Under the pieces are notes generated by a model. That model did not search any database. It was given only the letters and a program-made list of their open reading frames with translations, and was not told the DNA's origin. A stretch of 64,000 nucleotides of DNA from Synechococcus sp. CBW1002 (GTDB lineage Bacteria; Cyanobacteriota; Cyanobacteriia; PCC-6307; Cyanobiaceae). Positions 54,618-62,515 of this stretch are shown here, in pieces; positions within the stretch are counted from its first letter, which is position 1; the number at the start of each line of letters is the position of its first letter. Location: the NCBI RefSeq assembly GCF_015840915.1, contig NZ_CP060398.1, positions 1,178,001 through 1,242,000 on the forward strand, written 5' to 3'. Made by a program: the position numbers and the translations under genes.

Positions 54618-55127
54618 ATGAAACCGATTTATGACCAGGCCGTGCGGGCTGAGATCCGCAATCGCATGAGCCCGCCCAACCGAGAGAGCGTGGCCGAGAT
54701 CGCTCGCTCCACCGGCATCACTACCCAGACCCTCTACAACTGGCGCAGTCAGTGGCAGAAAGAGGGCCAGCTGGTGCCGGCCACCAGCAAGCCGCCGGAG
54801 CAGTGGGGCGCATCCGACAAACTGGCCGCCGTGATCCAGGCCGCAGGCCTCAGCGGCCCCGATCTCGGCGCTTACTGCCGTGAGCGGGGCCTCTACCCCA
54901 AACAGCTTGCCCGATGGCGCCAGGCCGCTGAGGATGCCAATGGCCCCAGCGCGCCGACCATGACCGACCACAGGGATCTACAGCGCAAAAACCAGGAGCA
55001 GGCACGCCAGATCCGGCGCCTTGAACGTGAGTTGCAGAAGAAGGAAAAAGCTCTTTCGGAGGCGGCAACATTGCTGATGCTGTCAAAAAAGCTCGATCAG
55101 CTTTGGCTGCAAGAAGAGGAGTCCTGA
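54618..55127 (+). CDS. Element Z2 OrfA
   Basis: 169-residue OrfA, same organisation as Z1 OrfA (SVAEIARSTGITTQTLYNWR, AYCRERGLYPKQLARWRQAA, coiled coil). T inserted upstream of it and may have separated it from its promoter. Confidence 0.88.
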   Translation: MKPIYDQAVRAEIRNRMSPPNRESVAEIARSTGITTQTLYNWRSQWQKEGQLVPATSKPPEQWGASDKLAAVIQAAGLSGPDLGAYCRERGLYPKQLARWRQAAEDANGPSAPTMTDHRDLQRKNQEQARQIRRLERELQKKEKALSEAATLLMLSKKLDQLWLQEEES

Positions 55128-56182
55128 TTCCGTCAGAGCAGAGAAATAAAGCCATGGACTTTCTCCATGAAGGCCTCAATGCAGGAGCTTCCATCAAGGC
55201 TGTTGCTGATCTGATCGGCATCTGTTCACGCACTCTGCGGCGCTGGGGGCTTGATATCAGCGGCCAGGGATTCAGTGTGGACCACCGCAAGGGTGCCCCA
55301 CGTGAAGTGGCTCACAGATTCACGGCAAAAGAGCGGCAGCGGGTGATTGACTCCGTCAATGATCCGCGCTTTGCCGATCTTGCGCCTGCTCAGATCGTGG
55401 CCATTCTTGCTGAGGAGAGAATGTATGTGGGTTCAGAGTCGACGATCTATCGCATCATGCGGCAGGAAGGCCTGCTGAATCATCGTGGCAGGGCCCGCTC
55501 TCCCCGCGAGCCAAGACCAGTCCCGGTGCTGGAGGCAACAGGAGTTTACCAAGTGCTGGCCTGGGATATCACCCTGTTGCCCGGCCATGTCAAGGGTCAA
55601 TTCTACTACCTCTACATGGTGATGGATGTGTGGAGCCGCCGCATCCTTGGAGTGGAAGTGCATGAGCGCGAATGCAGCGTGCTCGCCAGCGCATTCTTTG
55701 ATCGCGTTTGCCGCGATGAAGGAATCAACAAGGAGACTGCTGCGGTCCTGCACTCGGACAATGGCGCCCCCATGCGCTCATTCGCCTTGGCGGCCAAGAT
55801 GGCGGAGCTGGGTGTTTCGCTCTCGTTCTCCAGGCCGCGCGTCAGCAACGACAACGCCTACGCTGAATCATGGTTCCGTACCATGAAGTACCACCAGAGT
55901 TATCCGCTACGGCGCTTCCGGGAACTGCTCTCGGTAAAAGCCTGGGTGGATGGCTTTGTCGAGTGGTACAACGCTGAGCACCGGCACAGCGGCATCAAGT
56001 ACGTGACGCCCAATCAGCGGCACTACGGCCAGGCCGATGGGATCTGTGCCATCCGGCAGAAGACCTACGAAGAAGCTCGGCAGAAGAATCCGCAGCGCTG
56101 GAGTCGTCACATCCGTGACTGGAGCCAGCCACAGGTTGTGAGCATCAACCATCCCCGTCCGCAGCAACCTATCGCTACTTGA
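55103..56182 (+). CDS. Element Z2 OrfB transposase
   Basis: 359-residue frame with the DDE core VLAWDITLLPGHVKGQFYYL, VLHSDNGAPMRSFALAAKMA and NDNAYAESWFRTMKYHQSYP. It lies in the -1 frame relative to OrfA and is intact. Confidence 0.9.
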   Translation: MAARRGVLIPSEQRNKAMDFLHEGLNAGASIKAVADLIGICSRTLRRWGLDISGQGFSVDHRKGAPREVAHRFTAKERQRVIDSVNDPRFADLAPAQIVAILAEERMYVGSESTIYRIMRQEGLLNHRGRARSPREPRPVPVLEATGVYQVLAWDITLLPGHVKGQFYYLYMVMDVWSRRILGVEVHERECSVLASAFFDRVCRDEGINKETAAVLHSDNGAPMRSFALAAKMAELGVSLSFSRPRVSNDNAYAESWFRTMKYHQSYPLRRFRELLSVKAWVDGFVEWYNAEHRHSGIKYVTPNQRHYGQADGICAIRQKTYEEARQKNPQRWSRHIRDWSQPQVVSINHPRPQQPIAT

Positions 56183-56402
56183 CCCTCAACAATCCAGGCC
56201 CCCGTGGCTGTCCGATGGCGCCCCTCGGTGGGCGCCATCGGACACAGCCGCGAACAGGGGCCGGACGCCCCAACCCCGACCAAAGACAGCCATCGATGAC
56301 AACGACACCCCGGCCACGGCGACCCTGAACCTCAACCCGCAGTACACTCAAGTTCGGTGCTCAGCTCAGCACCCCGAGCGGACAACTTCCCTGATAGGTC
56401 CC

Positions 56403-57536
56403 GGTTAAGGGTAGCGCGAGGATCGGATCGGGTTCCTCTGGTGGCTTGTTGATCCACACTTCTTCGGGTTGACGCCAGCAGCGGGTGCTTCGGCTCCAGC
56501 GTCTTGGATGGGCCTGACGGGCCTTCTCGTAGACATTGGCTCGCTGCTGGCAAATTACCTTCGCGGCACCGCTGTGACGCTGGTGAGGCGTCACGAATTT
56601 GATGCCGCTGTGGCGGTGTTGATGGTTGTACCAGTCGACAAACGCCGACACCCACTCACACGCCTCTTCTTTGCTGGTAAACGGCCGACTGGGGTAGTCG
56701 GGCCGGTACTTGAACGTGCGGAACAAGGCTTCCGAGAAGGGATTGTCATTCGAAACCCTGGGCCGAGAGAACGACCGCAGGACACCCAACTCCTCCAGCC
56801 GCGCCTCGAGTGTGGCGGCGCGCATGGCATTGCCGTTGTCGGCATGGAGGATCAGCGGCAGGGGGGTGGACTGGTTGGCGCCACATCCCCTTGGGCGGCG
56901 GTAACGCTCCTTGAGACAGGCTCGCTGCACCAGATCCGCCGCGATCTCAGCCGATTCCACCTCAGCCATATCCCAGGCCACCACCTTGCGGCTCCAGACG
57001 TCGACCACTAGGTAGAGGTAAAGCCACACACCCCGGACTGTGGTCGGCAGATAGGTGATGTCCCAGCTCCAAACCCGGTTTGGGCCATCCGCCCTGAGGC
57101 GCGGCACGGAGCGCGGTTCCTGCGGCAACCGGGCCCGCCCACGTCGGTGACACTGCCCTGCCTGGTGCAACACCCGGTAGAAACTGCTCTCGGAGGCGAT
57201 ATAGAGGCCCTGATCCGCCAGCGCTGGCACGATCTGCCCGGGCGGAAGCGAGGCGTACTCCGGTTGGTTGCACGTCAGCAGGATCCGCTGGCGCTCCTCC
57301 TCCGTCAGCCGGTGAACGACCAGGCGAGGACTTCCTTTACGGCGGTCCTCGCCGTCCCCATCACCCAGAAAGGCCTTCCGCCATCGTTTGAGGGTACGCA
57401 GGCAGATGCCGATCTCACCGCATGCGCTCACCAGGCCGGCTCCAGCCGCATGCGCCTCGCCGATCAGCTCGATCACCTTCCGCCGGTGCGCGGCGCTGGT
57501 CAACCTTCCGCGTCCTCCGAGCAGAAGGCATCCCAC
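56403..57536 (-). pseudogene. Element Y2 OrfB, C-terminus cut by Z2
   Basis: Full DDE transposase frame (SESSFYRVLHQAGQCHRRG, VWSWDITYLPTTVRGVWLYL, LILHADNGNAMRAATLEARL, NDNPFSEALFRTFKYRPDYP) to ILALPLT, where Z2 replaces the last four codons (EAV-stop) by 14 codons of its own end (to 56361). The catalytic domain is complete, so the protein may still act. OrfA-OrfB joining uses a canonical -1 site (A-AAA-AAG). Confidence 0.85.
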
Positions 57537-58006
57537 TTTTTTCGCAGCACCAGCAAGGCCGCCGCCTCCGCCAGGGCCTTCTCCTTGCGCTGCAGCTCCT
57601 TCTTGAGTGCTTTGATCTCTCGCTGGTCCTGGGCACGGAGCCTTTCGAGCTCCTTTTGCTCGGCCATCGTCAGCACCGGCTTGGCGTTGGCATCCTGAGC
57701 GGTCTGACGCCAGCGGCTCACCTGCTCAGGAAAGAGCCCCCGCTCGCGGCAATAGGCACTGAGCTCAGTGGCGTTCAACCCGGCCGTCTCCAGCACCACC
57801 GTGAACTTGTCGGCAGCACTCCAGCCATCTGGTTCCTTCTGAGATGCCGGCACCACCTCTCCCTGCAACCGCCACGTCTTCCTCCATTTGTAGAGGGTGA
57901 TCACGTGGATGCCCAGCTCTTCTGAAATCCGGGCCACGCTCTGCCTGTGCGGCGGGCTCATCCGCCTTCTCACATCAGCCTTGACGGCCTCGCTGTAACG
58001 ACGCAT
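57500..58006 (-). CDS. Element Y2 OrfA
   Basis: 168-residue OrfA: MSPPHRQSVARISEELGIHV with a helix-turn-helix continuing ITLYKWRKTWRLQGE, AYCRERGLFPEQVSRWRQTA, and a long C-terminal coiled coil (EQKELERLRAQDQREIKALK). Intact; it is the reference for the broken Y1 OrfA. Confidence 0.88.
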   Translation of the reverse strand: MRRYSEAVKADVRRRMSPPHRQSVARISEELGIHVITLYKWRKTWRLQGEVVPASQKEPDGWSAADKFTVVLETAGLNATELSAYCRERGLFPEQVSRWRQTAQDANAKPVLTMAEQKELERLRAQDQREIKALKKELQRKEKALAEAAALLVLRKKWDAFCSEDAEG

Positions 58007-58168
58007 TGGTCATGTCCTCAAGCCCCCGGATGTACGGATGAGAGGGGTGACATCTTTCCTGAAACCGGGGGCAAGCCACCAGAGGAACCCGATCCGATCC
58101 TCGCGCTACCCTTAACCGAGGCCGTCTAAATGGCAGCCAAGGAGTGACACCTTCCCTGAAAGTCACCG

Positions 58169-58725
58169 CAGGTTGTAGTTCGATTTATGCCTGAATAGGC
58201 GTTGCAAGCACTGATATACAGGATCGTTATTCGTTGGATTCTCTAGTATCTTCTGGATTTTCTCGTTAACCCTTTTTGCTGCTTTGTTATTTCTTCCTTC
58301 TGCTTTCTAATCATCTTCATTGCCTGAAGGCCGGCAACAATGGCTGGCCCGCTAAGTTTGTTCCAATCCGGTGAGCCAAAACTGTTAAGCGACTCAATGA
58401 TGGCCTCTTGCCTGTGCTTCTTGTATTCCATTTCAACTTGAGAAGTGATGATTAGGCGATTTTTGCATGCCTCAAGCTGCTTCAGGTATTCAATACTGAT
58501 ATCACTGTTTCTAATCCGATAGAAATCAAGCAATACGTTTGTGTCTACGAATAGAAGCGCGTCCAGTATTGCTGCCTGCTTGGCTGCCTTGGCTTTCTTG
58601 CTCGTAGAGAGAGGCTTTGCTGCTTTCTCTGCCTGAGAAGGCTGTGATGGATTGCTTGAGTTCTTCGGCTGAGGGGTATTAGTGACGGGTGGGTCAATGG
58701 GAGGGCTGACATCTTCGCCTTGCAC
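58169..58725 (-). pseudogene. PIN_8-like (DUF4935) gene, 5' half, frameshifted
   Basis: From a GTG at 58725: a polar N-terminus, then DALLFVDTNVLLDFYRIRNS (first catalytic Asp of the PIN fold) and RLIITSQVEMEYKKHRQEAI. At about 58285 one A is missing from ataacaaagcag; in the corrected frame the protein continues KAAKRVNEKIQKILENPTNN, DPVYQCLQRLFRHKSNYNL and joins the 3' half at 43441 through the duplicated cag. PIN proteins of this type are predicted RNases. Confidence 0.85.
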
Positions 58726-58871
58726 TGCCAGTCCTCGCCTAAGCTTTCGATGACTATAGGTCTTCTTCCAGTGAGTTGCCTTGATGATGCCTTGGCGCAG
58801 GAGGCATAACGCTGGCCATCACCGGCCCGCAGAAAGCTTCTGGTTCGGGATCTCGTTGGGCTTTGGGAAAT

Positions 58872-59901
58872 CTTGATTACCCAGCTCGCTCCGTGCAGGC
58901 CATTTGTCCCGACTAGAGTGGTACACAGATACTGTTCTGGCCATGGCGCGCAACGGCATCCAGTTCCAGAAGGGCCTGTCTCTGCCTGAGTTCCAGCGGC
59001 TCTACGGCACAGAGGAGCAATGTGAGGCTGCTCTGGAGAAGGCTCGCTGGCCGGATGGGTTCCGGTGCCCTCGCTGCAATGGGCATGAGCATGGCCTGGT
59101 TTACGGCCGACGACTCAAGCGCTACCAATGCCGCAACTGCAGCCATCAGACAACACTCACGGCCGGCACGATCCTGCAGGCCACCAAGCTCCCTCTGACA
59201 AACTGGTTCCTGGCCTTTTATCTGATCGGCCAGGCCAAGAACGGGATCTCCTCGCTGGAATTGAGTCGTCACCTGGGCGTCAACTACGACACCGCCTGGC
59301 TGCTTCACAACAAGATCCTGCGGGCGATGAGCGAACGGGAGGAGGAGTATCTGCTGCGGGGAAAGATTCAGATAGATGATGCCTACCTCGGCGGAGAACG
59401 CACTGGCGGCAAGGTGGGTCGCGGATCAGAAAACAAGATTCCGATCGTGGCAGCCGTCTCGTTGAACGAGTCCGGCCATCCGATCCACGCAAAGATCGCG
59501 CCGGTGAATAGCTTCAGTTCAGAGGCGATCGCTAACTGGTCCTTGAATAATCTGACTCCCGGTAGCGATGTACTCTCCGATGGCCTGGCCTGCTTCCGCG
59601 CCGTGACCACGGCCAACTGCCACCACAAGGCGAATGTCACCACCGGCCAGCACCCCAACGACCTGCCGCAGTTCCGCTGGATCAACACCCTGCTGGGCAA
59701 CCTAAAGACCAGCTTCAACGGCACCTTCCATGCCTTCAACTTTGACAAGTACGCCAAGCGCTACCTGGGCGGCTTCTGCTTCCGCTTCAATCGGCGCTTT
59801 GCCATGGCTGAGATGACCGAGCGCATCGCCAATGCAGTCTGCTGCTGCATGCCTTGCACGGAGCGGGATCTCAGGCTTGCGGAGGCTTATGGGTAATCAA
59901 G
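58872..59901 (+). mobile_element. IS1595-family element, second type (1030 bp)
   Basis: Inverted ends cttgattaccca; perfect 8-bp duplication tgggaaat at 58864-58871 and 59902-59909. Distinct from the element at 21565. Confidence 0.94.
58943..59896 (+). CDS. IS1595-family transposase (second type)
   Basis: Predicted 317-residue protein with zinc ribbon FRCPRCNGHEHG...YQCRNCSHQ, then IQIDDAYLGGERTGGKVGRG and DVLSDGLACFRAVTTA, PQFRWINTLLGNLKTSFNGT. ATG 58943 gives the same length as the 21570 homologue. The stop falls within the right inverted repeat. Confidence 0.93.
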   Translation: MARNGIQFQKGLSLPEFQRLYGTEEQCEAALEKARWPDGFRCPRCNGHEHGLVYGRRLKRYQCRNCSHQTTLTAGTILQATKLPLTNWFLAFYLIGQAKNGISSLELSRHLGVNYDTAWLLHNKILRAMSEREEEYLLRGKIQIDDAYLGGERTGGKVGRGSENKIPIVAAVSLNESGHPIHAKIAPVNSFSSEAIANWSLNNLTPGSDVLSDGLACFRAVTTANCHHKANVTTGQHPNDLPQFRWINTLLGNLKTSFNGTFHAFNFDKYAKRYLGGFCFRFNRRFAMAEMTERIANAVCCCMPCTERDLRLAEAYG

Positions 59902-59951
59902 TGGGAAATTGAAGGTGGCGGGTCAGGTGCATGGCTGTGTTAGCCAGGCAT

Positions 59952-60293
59952 CTACACAGCGAACATCGCCTGAAGAACACTCAGCAGTTCATTCAGCGTA
60001 GTCTCCGACAGACTCCCCAACCGCTTGACTAGACGGTCTCTGTCTACAGCTCTCAGCTGATCAGCCACAACATGGCCGTCCTTGCCATCAAACCTGCAAC
60101 GCACACGAAATGGGTATGGATGGCCGCCAGTTGTGAGCGGCGCAACAATGAAAGTGCGAAGGTGAGCATTAAGCTCGTCCGGCGACACTACGGCACAAGG
60201 CCTCGTCTTCCTGATTTCAGATCCTCGCGTGGGATTCAACGCGACAAGGAAGATATCGCCTCTTGAGACGTGTTCTTCAGTCACCATGACCAC
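59952..60293 (-). CDS. mazF: MazF/PemK-type toxin, copy 2
   Basis: Encodes the same 113 residues as the copy at 34229; the duplicated block runs without gaps from the GTTAGCC core at 59939 to the GTCTAAC core at 60590 (offset 25723). Upstream neighbour is hicA here, higA there. Confidence 0.92.
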   Translation of the reverse strand: MVMVTEEHVSRGDIFLVALNPTRGSEIRKTRPCAVVSPDELNAHLRTFIVAPLTTGGHPYPFRVRCRFDGKDGHVVADQLRAVDRDRLVKRLGSLSETTLNELLSVLQAMFAV

Positions 60294-60538
60294 TCTTCGT
60301 CATCAAACTGGGTGGCGCTCATTTCATCCAGAGGTCCCTCTGGCTCCAAAGACGATGCCGCCTCTGCCCAGCCAGCCCTCGGATGAGCGGATGGCCTGAT
60401 GGTCAGAACCCCTGGAGCCGCTTCGATCTCGACTTCGTCAGCGAGCCCCGCAACCTCAAGCAGTGGCTTGGCGAGGCGGATCCCTCTCGAGTTGCCGATT
60501 TTGACCAGCTTCGCTCGCACCACGACTACACCCAGCAC
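60281..60538 (-). CDS. mazE: MazE-type antitoxin, copy 2
   Basis: 85 residues, one substitution (L to P in EPEGPLDEM) relative to the copy at 34558, outside the DNA-binding part. The two copies probably cross-neutralise. Confidence 0.92.
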   Translation of the reverse strand: MLGVVVVRAKLVKIGNSRGIRLAKPLLEVAGLADEVEIEAAPGVLTIRPSAHPRAGWAEAASSLEPEGPLDEMSATQFDDEEWSW

Positions 60539-60589
60539 ACGTGCTCACATTGTGGCCACGGTGGCGACTTCCGCGCATCCCCCTGCTCT

Positions 60590-60681
60590 GTCTAACGCTG
60601 CCCCTGAGTGGCAGGCTGGGAGCCTGCGGTGTCGAAGAAGATAGTTTGCGGAGGCCTGTCCACTCGAGGGGCTGGTTGGCC
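60590..60681. repeat. attC-like palindrome a2 (92 bp)
   Basis: Starts GTCTAAC and ends GTTGGCC. The arms are the same as in a1 (gctgcccctgagtggcagg, ggcctgtccactcgagggg) but the central 35 or so nt differ completely and form their own small hairpin (gggagcctgcgg). It lies between mazEF copy 2 and hicA. Confidence 0.65.
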
Positions 60682-60692
60682 GGCCTCTTCGC

Positions 60693-60920
60693 TCAAGAAA
60701 GCAGCTCCTCTAGTTCATCTCTGGTTTGCTCAGTATCACGAAGGATTTTGGAAAGCAACCCAGGTCCCAGCGTTTCACCAGAATGAACAGGGACTACAGT
60801 CGTTCGCCCGTCGGGATGTCGCAGAAAATGATGACTTCCCTTTATTCGCAGAACTTCAAAGCCAATCCTTCGAAGGGCCAGGATGAGCGCCTTGCCTGTG
60901 ACGGCGGAGTAAGTTGACAC
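60693..60920 (-). CDS. hicA: HicA-type mRNA interferase toxin
   Basis: Predicted 75-residue toxin with a dsRBD-like fold: ALRRIGFEVLRIKGSHHFLR contains the catalytic His (GSHHF), then HPDGRTTVVPVHSGETLGPG and LLSKILRDTEQTRDELEELL. Complete. Confidence 0.93.
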   Translation of the reverse strand: MSTYSAVTGKALILALRRIGFEVLRIKGSHHFLRHPDGRTTVVPVHSGETLGPGLLSKILRDTEQTRDELEELLS

Positions 60921-60922
60921 GT

Positions 60923-61141
60923 CTAGACGGTCACTCGCTGAACACCAACGAAGTCAAGTTGTTCAACTATTCCGTCCTGAACCTCTAGGCAGAGCTCAAT
61001 AGCTTCTCTGATCCGGCCCATCAACTCATCAAGAGACTTAGCCTGTGTGTGGCACCCGGCTAGAGCGGGCACGCTCGCAACATAAAAGCCCTCTGAGTCT
61101 CTCTCAACCACCACATCGAACTGCTTTGCCATGGGAGTCAC
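60923..61141 (-). CDS. hicB: HicB-type antitoxin
   Basis: Predicted 72-residue antitoxin: FDVVVERDSEGFYVASVPAL, GCHTQAKSLDELMGRIREAI, a partial RNase-H-like fold typical of short HicB proteins without a C-terminal DNA-binding domain. It precedes hicA by two bp, so antitoxin comes first. Confidence 0.9.
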   Translation of the reverse strand: MTPMAKQFDVVVERDSEGFYVASVPALAGCHTQAKSLDELMGRIREAIELCLEVQDGIVEQLDFVGVQRVTV

Positions 61142-61456
61142 CTGCGTCCACTCACGATAGCCCCGCCACAGCCTGTCGGTAGCTCTTCACTGGGACCGGC
61201 CAACCGAAGTTGAACAAGCCTGCAGTTCTGGGGCCCAGGGGCTTACTGCAGAAACATCTGGCCGTTTTCCACACTGGCTTTATCTTCTGCCATGGGTAGA
61301 AACACCTGTCCTGCCTGAACCAGAGCTGTGATGACTGGTTCCTGCTCAGCTTAGGGGCGCAGTCCAGCCTCCAGGCCAGTTCTCTCCTTCTGAACCAGCC
61401 TGGATGGGGCAAGCAGGGCTATGGGCAGGCTTATCTTGCGCTCCTTCCTTGAGCGT
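61142..61456. other. 315-bp region without a convincing gene; probable IS91-type end
   Basis: A minus-strand frame of 86 codons exists (61152-61412) but its composition (many Trp, Arg, Cys, Pro) and lack of a family argue against coding. The tetranucleotides gaac and caag, known IS91-type targets, occur together at about 61217, a possible terminus of the element at 61457. No attC-like site is evident after hicB. Confidence 0.35.
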
Positions 61457-62515
61457 TTAGCTGAGCAGTGGTCTCATGCCTCGCACACGAACAGCGAGGA
61501 CTTCCATCACGCCGCCGCACTGGGGACACAGCACCGCTGGCTTGTGGCTCGGCTCAGTGCGATCGGGCAACACGACCCTCAGCAGGAGTTGCACCAACTG
61601 GATGAGGCGCTTGCCGTTGGCATGCCGCAGGCCAAAATCACGTACACGCCGAAACCGCCTTGGTAGTACATGCCGCAGCAGCAACCAGAGGAAGTCACCA
61701 CCTGAGATGGTCTGGATGATTTCCTTTCCCGCATTGTCCTTGGTGCGGAATGTCACCATTCCATCCTCGTCAGAGAGAATGTTCTTCTCCGGCAGCACAC
61801 CACGGTACAGGTAGCGGCCAAGATAAATCAGTGCCTTCTCGCCACGGCCTACTGATTTGCAGTGCACCACCCACTCTCGTGGGATCGTGCTTTTCACCTG
61901 CAGGCCCAACTGCCGCATCCCCTCAAACCATTTCGCACGGAATACCCTGGCAAGGCTGGCCTCAGGAAACAGATAGCCCTTGGCCTTGCTGCGCCATTCC
62001 CTTCTTTGCTCATGAATCGCACCTGCAGGCACAATCAGATGCACGTGGGGATGGTAGTCAAGCCGGCGGTTGTGCGTGTGCAGCACTGCGTGCGCTCCGA
62101 TCTTTCCCCTGAGCTTTGGATCACGGCGAGCAAAGGAATCGATCGTTTGCCAGCACGTTCTCAGCAGCAGATCATAGGTTGCTCTTTGATGCTGCCAGAA
62201 CACCGGCCTCAGCTCAGCCGGTACCGTGAAGGTGATCAGGAAATACTCCACCGGCAGCAGCTTGGCTCGTTGTCGTTCAATCCACTGCTGGCTTTCATGA
62301 TGCTGGCAATGGGGGCAACTGCGATGGCCGCAGGAATGGGGGATCTTGACACTGTGCTCACAATTGGAACATTGCAGCACCATCAGGTCGCTGCCTTGAC
62401 GGCGGCAGCGTCGCATCGCCTGCAGGGCCTGGCGATGACTCGGCAGTAGCTGAGGGCCATGAAGACGCTCCAGGTCTCCCTGGTAGCGCTCCACCAAGTG
62501 AGAGAGAAGCATCAT
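61457..62515 (-). CDS. IS91-type transposase, copy 2 (intact)
   Basis: Predicted 352-residue rolling-circle-type transposase: zinc finger CSNCEHSVKIPHSCGHRSCP with HCQHHE, FLITFTVPAELRPVFWQHQ, the HUH motif DYHPHVHLIVPAG, LGRYLYRGVLPEKNI, and a second zinc knuckle LCPQCGGVME at the C-terminus. Its start overlaps the recombinase stop by four bases. It is a diverged relative of the broken gene at 39807. Confidence 0.92.
   Translation of the reverse strand: MMLLSHLVERYQGDLERLHGPQLLPSHRQALQAMRRCRRQGSDLMVLQCSNCEHSVKIPHSCGHRSCPHCQHHESQQWIERQRAKLLPVEYFLITFTVPAELRPVFWQHQRATYDLLLRTCWQTIDSFARRDPKLRGKIGAHAVLHTHNRRLDYHPHVHLIVPAGAIHEQRREWRSKAKGYLFPEASLARVFRAKWFEGMRQLGLQVKSTIPREWVVHCKSVGRGEKALIYLGRYLYRGVLPEKNILSDEDGMVTFRTKDNAGKEIIQTISGGDFLWLLLRHVLPRRFRRVRDFGLRHANGKRLIQLVQLLLRVVLPDRTEPSHKPAVLCPQCGGVMEVLAVRVRGMRPLLS

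Larger units (their letters stand above)
53180..56402 (+). mobile_element. IS3-type element Z2 (1850 bp net) in Y2
   Basis: Duplication ggtt at 53176-53179 and 56403-56406; ends tcaggaaagaagtccgctc and (inverted) tcagggaagttgtccgctc. It is a diverged relative of Z1 (OrfA and OrfB clearly homologous but not identical) and is itself interrupted by T between its left end and orfA. Confidence 0.92.
53125..58072 (-). mobile_element. IS3-type element Y2 (1721 bp net), inverted inside Y1
   Basis: Ends cggtaactttcagggaagg at 53125 and gcccccggtttcaggaaaga (inverted) at 58072; duplication aag at 53122-53124 and 58073-58075. It contains Z2 (with T). Net length 4948 - 3227 = 1721 bp. Confidence 0.93.
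45833..58129 (+). pseudogene. Element Y1 OrfB, interrupted by W, V, U and Y2
   Basis: Pieces in order: GRLTSAAHRRKVIELIGEAH to SESSFYR (to 46195), VLHQAGQCHRRGRARLPQEP to LYLYL (to 48134), VVDVWSRKVVAWDMAEVESA to RPRGCG (to 50059), QSTPLPLILHADNGNAMRAA to EEVWINK (to 53124), and PPEEPDPILALPLTEAV (58076-58129). The original frame is continuous once the insertions are removed. Confidence 0.9.
43442..58168 (+). mobile_element. IS3-type element Y1 (1721 bp net) hosting a 13-kb nest of other insertions
   Basis: Ends: gcccccggtttcaggaaaga at 43442 and (inverted) cggtgactttcagggaagg at 58168; duplication cag at 43439-43441 and 58169-58171. Its own sequence survives as 43442-43613, 45465-46195, 47969-48134, 49929-50059, 52693-53124 and 58076-58168 (duplication copies counted once on the left). 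Inserted are Z1, W, V, U and Y2. Summed lengths leave exactly 1721 bp, the same as Y2 after removing Z2. Confidence 0.93.
58804..59945. repeat. attC-like palindrome b, split by an IS1595 element
   Basis: Left part 58804-58871 starts GCATAACGCTGGCCATC; right part 59910-59945 ends ...ggcgggtcaggtgcatggctgtGTTAGCC. Removing the IS (58872-59901) and one 8-bp repeat gives 104 bp. Arms match palindrome d; the spacer does not. Confidence 0.6.

Noticed and set aside
43037-58725. Inversion or translocation separating the PIN gene halves
   Set aside because: Both halves keep their orientation and all the DNA between them is accounted for by nested insertions with duplications.
61180-61225. A seventh attC-like site after hicB (ggccaaccgaagttgaac)
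   Set aside because: The cores are only four bases apart and there are no arms, so it cannot form an attC-type stem.
61152-61412. An 86-codon minus-strand gene
   Set aside because: Unusual Trp/Arg/Cys/Pro composition, no family and location at a probable IS91-type end argue against coding.
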